From Apium graveolens (lineage: Eukaryota > Streptophyta > Magnoliopsida > Apiales > Apiaceae), in the NCBI RefSeq assembly GCF_009905375.1, contig NC_133653.1:59071567-59135566 (forward strand): a stretch of DNA of 64,000 nucleotides. Reading direction: 5' to 3'. Made by a program: the position numbers and the translations under genes. This document shows positions 56,342 through 64,000 of this stretch, one piece after another (within the stretch, counting starts at the first letter, position 1; the number at the start of each line of letters is the position of its first letter). The notes beneath the pieces were generated by a model. That model worked only from the letters and a program-made list of their open reading frames with translations. It did not search any database and was not told where the DNA came from.

Positions 56342-59300
56342 TGTAATATCCGGGATATATCGTGTAATTATTTTTGCTATTAAATAATTATTATCTGTGT
56401 TCAGTATCTATTATGTGATTTAATTGTTAAGTGTTATCTGTGTTTGGATATTTAAAAATAATATTAATTGAATATTTTAATTTTTATATGTCCAAAATAA
56501 AATATAGATAATTGTCATATCTTCCAAATTATTTTTATGTTGATTTATGGATTTATAAGAATCATATGAAACTTATAAAAAAAAAATTCGAGCATTTAAA
56601 ATCTATTTTATAAAAACGGGAACCAATCGACGTCATCCGTTGTTACATTTTTGGAACCTGAAACTCTTCCGAGAACTCCTTCCTAACCTAATTGTAATAT
56701 TCCGAGCATATTCCATGTTTCGACTTTTTCGATCCGGCGTACGGTTTGTTCTGCGCGGGTCCCGGCGCAACATTTTCGATACAATATTTGTTTCGGTAAA
56801 TCAATAAAACCCGTATTTTCGATAAACGGGAGCTTTTTATTAAACTATCCCAATTATCACCTCGTAGTACGTGTAACCAGGCGCTGAGACCAAGACCGCA
56901 GTACAAATTGTACTGGTTTGGATAATTATCCCGAAAACCGATACCGTTTGGATCAGTTTTTATAAATAAATGTACCGTTTTATTTCCGGAATGATCCAAC
57001 AGGATACTAATTTACCGTAATTATAGATAGCCTTTTCCCGTATTTTATTTCGTATCAAAATCATTTGCAGACAGATAATTATATAATTTTACAGAGAAAA
57101 AGCATATATTCATAAATTGTTCCAAGAATCAAACCAACTTTTGAAGGTGTTATTGATCTTTGTTTGAAAAGCTCGAGTACCAGATTTGAAGGTCTTGAAG
57201 AGATCCATCAGATTCCATAACCTGTTTTACTGCAGAATCAAAGGTTAATTTTATATATTTTTATTAAATTTCGAATTATTTTGATTAAAAATATGAATTT
57301 TTGTTCGGATGATTGTTTGTACGATTTGATGATTGCATGTTGTAGAGCTTGTTTTCCTGATGATTTTGGTATATTATACGTCTGATTTGGAGTTCAATAA
57401 CATGTTCAAATTTGAGTTTAATTTTTGAATTTTAAAATTAGGGTTTATAACCCGTATGAATGTTTTCAATTGAAATTTGGGGGTTTTTGATTTAGGGGTT
57501 GATTTATAGTGGGTTATGTTCCTTATGAAATTTGCAACCGATTGATATATAGCTCGTTAACAGAGGATTAGTGAATCGAAGGGAGTTGTGTTTTGAAGGT
57601 TTACGATGTTCGGCGGAAACTGGCAATGTTCTTGGCCAATTTCCGGCCAGAACAGGAATGATTAGAATGATTTGTTTGCATGAATATGTTCCTGATGAAG
57701 TGTAGTTGTGATCTGGACAATTTGGTGGCCTGAGGTGGCCGGAATCGTGTTCTGCGGCCACACTCCGGCGAGGTCGACGGCGGGGCTGGCAAAATTGCAA
57801 ACAGGCCCCTGTAGTTTTAAAAACGATACAGTTAGGTCCCTGAAGTTTCCAGACTTTGCAAATTTAGGATTCCTGTTTTAAAAATGTTTAAAAATCATAT
57901 TTTCTATTTATTTTTATTTTAAAAATTCGTTTTTAATTTCTGAAAATTCTAAAAATTATTATTTTAATTCCGAAAATTATTTTTAATTCAAAAATAAATC
58001 TGAATTAATTAGTTAATTAATTTCAGTTAATTTTTAATTGATTAATTGGTCAATTAATTTGAAAATTAATTGATTAATTGATTTAATTAATTATTAATTG
58101 ATTTTAGTTAATGATTTAATTAGATTTAATTATTTAAAAATGATTTAAAAATTCTGAAAAATAGTTTCGAGCTTTAATATATTATTCTAAATTATAATCA
58201 AGGCTCGATAATTATTATAAAATTGTTTCGAAGCCAGAATTGGCCAACCGAACTCTGTTTATTATCCCGAAATTGATCCAACGACCCGTTTTAATTCCGA
58301 AAAATGTTTTAAAAATCGTTTTAAATACCAGAAAGCCTATTTATGACCCGAAATGTCTTTATAAATGATATGTCATTGATTATGTGACTTATTATGTGTT
58401 ATATGTGACATGTTGGTTGACTGTCGGTCTATATATATTCGATATTTACTGTTTATTGCGTAACTTTCAATCCGTTAATCGGATTTGGATAAAACGAAGG
58501 GTAGATAGAAGTATATGTTAAATAGAATCATATGAGTTGAATATTGATAGATGCTTATGATATGTGAGCAGAAGAGGCAAGACGTAGGAAAGGGAAACAG
58601 GTAGTTGAGGGCGGTTGAGATTGGAAGCGAGTGCAGTGTAATAAGCTAATACCAGGCAAATGCTCTGAACCTTCTCGAGATATTGTAGTAATTGATAGTT
58701 TTGTTGATATTGCAAGTGCTTTGAAGCACTGAAACCCAAACCCTGATTCCAGTTATTGTTCTTGATTCGTAAACCTTATTCTTTCTAAGCCATTGATTAT
58801 TGTATACCCAAACATAAACCACAAATCTACGATACTACTCTACAAATATATACAAACTAAATAACAAACACTGGACTGAATTACTTATATACACCCATTG
58901 TATTTTATGCTTTGAAAGACCAAATCTTTGAAACCCTGAAACGTTGATTCCTTTGTTATCCAATTCTTTCATTACCCAACATCCAAGCTTTGAAGTTACC
59001 TTGTAGATCCGTAAAAGGATTAAAACCCTTTCATTGTTAAGCACTCACTGTTGTTAATGATTCTGGTTATTGTTTATTCTTGTTCATTTTGTTATTATGT
59101 TAGAATTGGATTGTTTTTATAAAATTGTGGACCAGATTCGTGGTCAAACCATATAATGGTCAAGTTAGGCCAATGTGTGTACGTGACTGATCAGCAGCCT
59201 AACCTTAGTTTTAAAATAAAAGTATAATGTCCAATTCTAAATCATAATCCACTGTTCACTTGATATCATAACCATATTCACTTGATGATCATTATTCTCA

Positions 59301-59713
59301 GTTTTGTCATTGTGACTTGCTGAGCTAGTTAGCTCATTTGTGCGATGTTGTTTATATTCTTTCCAGTTAAAAAAGAACCAGTTGGTAGCAAGGATCCCCA
59401 GTCCAATGCGAGAGCTAGGGATTGAGGTTGAGGAAGCTGAGCTAGTAGGCTTCTTTTGGAATAAATTAAGTTTGTAAAAGTTTGTAATAATGTTTTATAC
59501 TCAGTTTGAGTTTGAATGGTTGGGATTTGAACGGTTTATTATTTAAGTAGATGTGTTTGGCTTGTGTGCATACTTTAACCTGTTGCGGTCCGTGGTAGTT
59601 GGTAAGTAGGGTCACTACATATTATTGTTATCTTTATTATTGTTATAATCAGGTTATAATTAAGGTGTGTGTGTGGACCCCAAACTTCTGACCCGGGTTT
59701 GGAGGGCGCCACA
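56342..59713 (+). repeat. T8: solo LTR of the T1 family with perfect TSD
   Basis: 3,372 bp from TGTAATATCCGGG to GGCGCCACA, flanked by TACAT on both sides and inserted in T5 pol. It is a complete LTR of the T1 family (reverse complement of 1-2227 and 8037-9205 combined) and defines the full T1 LTR. It carries the palindrome 59321-59336, the acceptor-like CTTTCCAG (ends 59366) and the short exon candidate 59406-59426 followed by GTTGAG. Short ORFs within it are not credible genes. Confidence 0.93.
59321..59336 (+). other. LTR palindrome TGAGCTA-GT-TAGCTCA (T8)
   Basis: Perfect 7-bp arms. The A of GCTCA is 30 nt before the AG at 59366. The same palindrome is at 62967-62982 in T5. Confidence 0.6.
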
Positions 59714-59718
59714 TACAT

Positions 59719-59977
59719 ATAATATGTTTGTCCTGTTATGGTTGAAGCGATAAGTATCTGATTTGAATTAAGTGATCGATTAGGAGCCAATGGGCTCTTG
59801 CCCAACTTTGTTCTGCATAGAGTGATCAACCCAAACTCTTGATCATTAAAGGTGAGTCATTGGAAATGAGTGTACTTTGTTCAGTATAGTAAGTACGTTC
59901 GAAATCTTCGAGTAGAAGAGTCTACTTGGAAACTAGAGTCAGATATGCTTCACAAATATCCTCACTTGTGTAATTAG
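59719..59977 (+). pseudogene. T5 pol C-terminal remnant (chromodomain)
   Basis: Continues T5 pol after T8. The last codons read EESTWKLESDMLHKYPHLCN before a TAG at 59975-59977, matching the C-termini of T1, T6 and T7. The proximal part is frameshifted. Confidence 0.8.
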
Positions 59978-60004
59978 ACCAGATTCTGAGGATAGAATCA
60001 TTTT

Positions 60005-60017
60005 AAGAGGGGAAGGA
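60005..60017 (+). other. T5 polypurine tract
   Basis: AAGAGGGGAAGGA immediately before the 3' LTR. Confidence 0.8.
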
Positions 60018-63000
60018 TATAACGACTCGTGTATTTTTGAATTATTTAAATATGTGATTATTATGGAAATTATTAGATAAAATCTGTGTATTGGTTTCGA
60101 CCGCTATGTGTTGTTTGATTATTATCTAGGTGTGATTTATAATATACCGGGTTGTTCGCGTGATTAAATAAGGAATTGTATTGAATTGTTTCACTTTTAA
60201 AGTGGATTTAATGCAAATTTATTTGTATAAATATTTGAAGTGCCTCTAAAAATTGTTTTTATGATTTTATAATTACATTAATTATTTTTAGGATTTTATA
60301 AAATTGAGAAATCAATATTTTACTAATTATTTATCTTTAAATGATTTTATGATTACTTTTATTTGTAAAATCCATATTTAATTCTAAAATTATTCAAAAA
60401 TTATGAAACTCTTATTTATTCAAGTTTGGAATATTCCGAGAATTTTAAAATTATTTTGGAAATTTTCGGGATTTATTTTACCTGCGCGTTATTTCATTTA
60501 TTTGTTAAAAATGGGTATAAAGTGCGTTTTAGAAATTATTTTAAAATTACGAAATTTACATTTTTATTTACTTCGGGATATTTCTAACATTTTAAGACTA
60601 TTTTCCTGATTTTCTGGATTTTTTTTAAGTGTGACTCGGTTCATTAATTGTGAAATACGGGTACGAGTTATGTTTCAAAAATGCTTTAAAAATTATGAAA
60701 ACCTTATTTTATTAGTTTCGGGATATTTATAAAATTTTAAGAATATTTTGGGGTCATTTGGATTAATTTTCATTTCGCAAGTTGTTCCGTTAAGAGATTA
60801 AAGACGATACAATATCGGGTTCCCAGTTGGAAAAGTGGACACATGGTAGACTCTCACATCTTCCTGTACCACGCGTCAGTATGGAAAAAAAATAGATATT
60901 GCAAAACAGACACAAACATCTCATATCTCTTCCACAAAATCTCTCTGTATCACTCTCTCTCAGTCTCTTTTCCATCTCTCCTTCAATTCTTTTGTTTCTT
61001 CCCCGTGGTGTTGCCGCGTATGGCTGGTGATTCCCTGTGTTTCTTTTTGATTTTCCGCCTATGGGTTTTCCGGCCGCCGCCGGATTTCTTCCGGTCGGGT
61101 GTCTGCGCAGTTGTGCGTGTGTGTAGAGGTGTGTGTCTTGCTGGTGTTGCCGCCCTATTCTTTCTTTTTCCCAGTGATTACCTTTGCTCCACCTGCTTGT
61201 TCTTTGTTTATCTCCGACTGGGTGTTGTCTGTGCTTGTTGGCGCGTGATACGCGTGTGTCGTGCTGTGTTAATTGATTGTTCATTTATTTAATAACTGAA
61301 CTTTTGATTTCTGCAAATCATTTGATTAACAATTCATGAAATAAAAGGATTTTTGTGCAAAATTATAGAATTTAATCGATGAAATTCGCGAAGGATGTCC
61401 GATGTATTTGGAAACCCGTGAATTTTATCACCGTCGCCAATGAGCTTCGGTGAGCCGACGGTGGACGGTGATGAATCATTTCTGAGTCCTACGAATAATA
61501 ATAATTAACTAAAAATTTTATCGGTGATTGGGATTTGCGAGTGTAATGGGTTGTTGTGTTTTAATCGGATTGTTGTGTTTGAAATTTGACGTCGATTGAT
61601 GTTTCGACGGGTAGTCCGATAAACAAAGGAGACGCTGCCCGATTTCCGAGAAACTGAATTATGTAAATACGGGAACGTATCCGAGGATTATCGGGACGTC
61701 GAGTGACTATATGTACATGTGTATGTTTTACATATGAAACTTTATTGTGCGATATAATGAAATATTTTGCCAAATCGATAACCCTGATTTTGTAAAACAA
61801 AGAGTATATATATATATGTTTTCCGAAAACGAACACCGAACCGATCCTCGAGATTGTGAACCCTATTTGTTGCGTGTGTTATTATAATATTCATAATTAC
61901 GAGCCGAGTTTGAATATCGTTGGGTAAAAATTAGTATCGAGGATATGTCAAACATACCTAGACGTCTAACGTAGGGTATTTCGACCCTTTAGGTTATAGT
62001 CGGGAACACTGAAAGTGGATGATGGACTAAAAATACCCTAGCAATCAGTCGACGAGCTCAGTAGAGTTTTAACAGAAAAAACCTGAGTGTCGAAATCGAA
62101 TCCAATGGGATCTAGTGGTTGGACGTTAAAGCCTGAGTGGCAGAGTCGGCTCAGAATTTATCAGTAAGAGTTGTAAAGCCTGTAAGGCAAGTATTTCTGA
62201 ACTTTTCTCAAAGATCTATTACCAATGTTTTCGAACTGTTTCATAACATGTCGCTATTAGTAAACATAACTCATGTTTTATAATGCAAATGCTTCAAACT
62301 GTTTAACCTTGTACCCTGATTTTCTTGATTTTGAGCCATAAGCCTTACTCTTTGTAAACTATCCTTTGTTGATCTTCAGACACCAAACCACACAAATATG
62401 ATACTACTCCCTAAATGTATAACTACCAAACACCAATTACTGGAACAAAATTGTTTGAAAACCAGAAACTTTTATACTCCAACCATTCTTTATAACATCA
62501 AAGAATTATACCTTGAAAAATCATTACTGGTCGAATACCTGATCCTTTACAAGCTGGAAACCATTTCTTATACATACCTTGATATACCCTTGAGATATCC
62601 ATGAGTTTCTTTACGCTTTTATCCAAGTCCTTAACCATCATTGATTATGATCTTGTTTATCGAATTATATTGTTTATCATATTGAACTGCTTTAGAATTG
62701 GATAGTTTTTTTTATATATGTGGACCGGATTCGTGGTCAGACCATATCTATGGTCAATTTAGGCCAATGTGTGCCTTGGATCCAGTAGTGAGAGCAGTGC
62801 TGCGTGCTTTGCTCGGGGTTAGTGCGTGACTGATCAGCAGCCTAACCTTGGTTTTAAAACTTAAAATGAACATCCAATTCTAATGATTGTCTAGCAATAA
62901 ACTTGATTCCTCTGAATCATCTTGTTTAATCATTGATTAACCCCAATTATTGTCATTGTGACTTGCTGAGCTAGTTAGCTCACTCTTGCGAATCTTTTTA

Positions 63001-63336
63001 TGTATTCTACAGTTAAGAAGGGTACGGTTGATAGCAAAAGTTTCCCAGTTCAATGCACGAGCTAGGTTTCCAGATTGAGTTGGATCGAGCTAGCAGGAGC
63101 TTATTGCGGTAGTGAGATTGTAAGAATAATTTTATTATCAGTGGTAAGTCAAATTAGTTGGGATTTGATATGATGTAATAAAAGTTAAGGTTGTGGCTTG
63201 TTTTCATACTTTAACCTGTTGCGATCCGTGGTTATGTAAAGAAGGGTCATTGCAAATAATATGTCTTATACAAGTTTATATATTGTGTATGTGGTGTGGA
63301 CCCCAAACTTCTGACCCGGGTTTGGAGGGCGCCACA
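60018..63336 (+). repeat. T5 3' LTR, 3.32 kb
   Basis: Starts TATAACGACTCG (the usual TG has become TA) and ends GGCGCCACA. It preserves the empty T6 target site at about 61921-61935. It has a CT-rich tract at 60935-61020, a GC-rich block (61060-61110), the GACCA/TGGTC doublet (62723-62755), the palindrome 62967-62982 and acceptor-like TATTCTACAG (ends 63012). The overlapping ORFs 60790-61284 and 60843-61292 on opposite strands are not supported as genes. Confidence 0.92.
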
Positions 63337-63816
63337 TTGGGGAATCCCAATACGTGGGGCACATTCCCAAGCGCGCGATAGGGACAACTGTCATTCATCA
63401 ATTATGAGCACAATCAGGGCACATGCCAGGAGATCTTTAGAATATTCCTCAACCACTCCCATCCTGACACGTGTAAGGTATCCTTCCCATTCAGGTGTCC
63501 TTCGCTCCTAGAACCAACGACTACGATTCAAAGGTACCAACCCCAAAACCCTATCCTTGGGCTATGAATAGCCCAAGAAGGTAAGATTTTGGGGTTAATC
63601 ACTCTCTCATACTCATATACACACACAGTCACCTTGCATTCCTACCTATCTTCATCTTCCCCAAAAGTGAGTTCTTACTCTCAGACCAAAAGCGCTGCGG
63701 GACACAAAACCCCCTTCAGTGTTGTTTTGTAGGAGCCCCACCGCAGCTACACCACCATCGTGGCGAAGGATCCAGGCGTGGCATCGAAGGAGCAGCCCCG
63801 CCACCAGGAGTTAACA
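63337..63816 (+). repeat. T9: 3' part of a different LTR, host of T5
   Basis: Starts with TTGGG (presumed T5 target copy) and ends AGTTAACA. It includes a perfect 10-bp inverted repeat (63556-63577) around a TATA-like CTATGAATAG, then a CT-rich leader (63600-63660), resembling the promoter part of a plant LTR. Unlike the Tekay LTRs it is GC-balanced. Confidence 0.6.
63556..63577. other. Perfect inverted repeat CTTGGGCTAT-GA-ATAGCCCAAG
   Basis: Ten-base arms with a 2-nt loop, overlapping the putative TATA region of T9. Confidence 0.75.
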
Positions 63817-64000
63817 TTTAGCGCTAGAAGGAGGGGTCGAACCTCCGTCCTTGGGTCTCGATGCCCCTGGATTTACCTTCATCAGCAAACCCTACCCTTG
63901 AAAGAGTCCATTTATTTAACTTGTAAGAACCCAAGCAACCAAACTCTCTCATAAATATGAATGTTGTTTATTTAAGCCACGCTTGTGTGTGCTCGTTATT
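63817..64000 (+). other. T9 primer-site region and start of internal sequence
   Basis: TTTAGCGCTAGAAGGAGGGG follows the LTR end. It resembles primer-site regions of non-chromodomain Ty3/gypsy elements (Tat/Athila group); this assignment is from memory of the group and tentative. The rest is leader without a gene. Confidence 0.4.

Larger units (their letters stand above)
21778..63336 (+). mobile_element. T5: old Tekay-type element hosting T6, T7 and T8
   Basis: Reassembled by removing insertions: 5' LTR remnant 21778-22531 plus 36028-37441, primer site 37445-37456, leader 37457-37513 plus 50720-50837, ORF0 start 50838, decayed pol 53490-56341 plus 59719-59977, polypurine tract 60005-60017 and 3' LTR 60018-63336. 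The first ~1.16 kb of the 5' LTR is missing where T4 begins. No recognisable gag remains. At the right end the LTR terminus GGCGCCACA is followed by TTGGG, the presumed target-site copy; its partner is not in the window. Confidence 0.85.

Noticed and set aside
60790..61292. Two overlapping ORFs of 164 and 149 codons on opposite strands in the T5 3' LTR
   Set aside because: They cover a GC-rich, CT-rich LTR leader with few stops by composition. No domain, no in-frame equivalent in T2 or T8, and the antisense pair cannot both be genes.
63760..63954. 64-codon ORF at the right end
   Set aside because: Spans the T9 LTR end and primer-site region, so it is not a plausible protein.

Overview
The window is a nest of plant LTR retrotransposons. 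No host gene, rRNA, tRNA or bacterial-type feature is visible. Almost all of it belongs to Ty3/gypsy chromoviruses of the Tekay (Del) type. The evidence is long LTRs (about 3.3-4.3 kb), a primer site complementary to initiator tRNA-Met (TGGTATCAGAGC or a one-base variant), the order Gag - zinc knuckles - protease - RT - RNase H - integrase, and a C-terminal chromodomain. This fits heterochromatin of a large-genome angiosperm; the species cannot be named from the sequence.

Layout, with my labels: T1 (1-9205, minus) is a decayed element cut by the window edge and, at its other LTR, by T2. T2 (9206-10419, plus) is the first part of another LTR. T3 (10420-14463, plus) is a solo LTR without a matching target duplication. 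T4 (14464-21777, minus) is an LTR, a leader ORF and a ruined gag. T5 (21778-63336, plus) is an old element that carries three later insertions. These are T6 (22532-36022, plus, complete, TSD AAAAA, in its 5' LTR), T7 (37514-50714, minus, complete, TSD GTTAG, just after its primer site) and T8 (56342-59713, a solo LTR with TSD TACAT, inside its chromodomain region). T9 (63337-64000) is the end of a different LTR with its primer-site region and seems to be what T5 landed in. Subtracting the insertions rebuilds T5 closely, and its 3' LTR preserves the empty T6 site.

T6 and T7 keep nearly intact gag-pol. T6 has an early stop, a one-base frameshift and one nonsense codon. T7 has one open frame of 1,491 codons that ends 26 codons early, inside the chromodomain.

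The most unusual feature is upstream of gag. Every family with a preserved leader has an extra reading frame (called ORF0 here) between primer site and gag, and a short reading frame inside the LTR near its 3' end. The short frame follows a plausible branch point (GCTCA) 26-33 nt upstream of a splice acceptor. In T1/T8, T4, T6 and T7 it ends at a donor-like (C/G)AG|GT in phase with an acceptor-like site at the start of ORF0. If used, the intron would remove the LTR end and the primer site, giving an mRNA unusable as a reverse-transcription template. In the T6/T3 family the LTR-encoded exon starts like the histone H3 tail (MVRFKQTARK against MARTKQTARK). These are predictions from sequence only.
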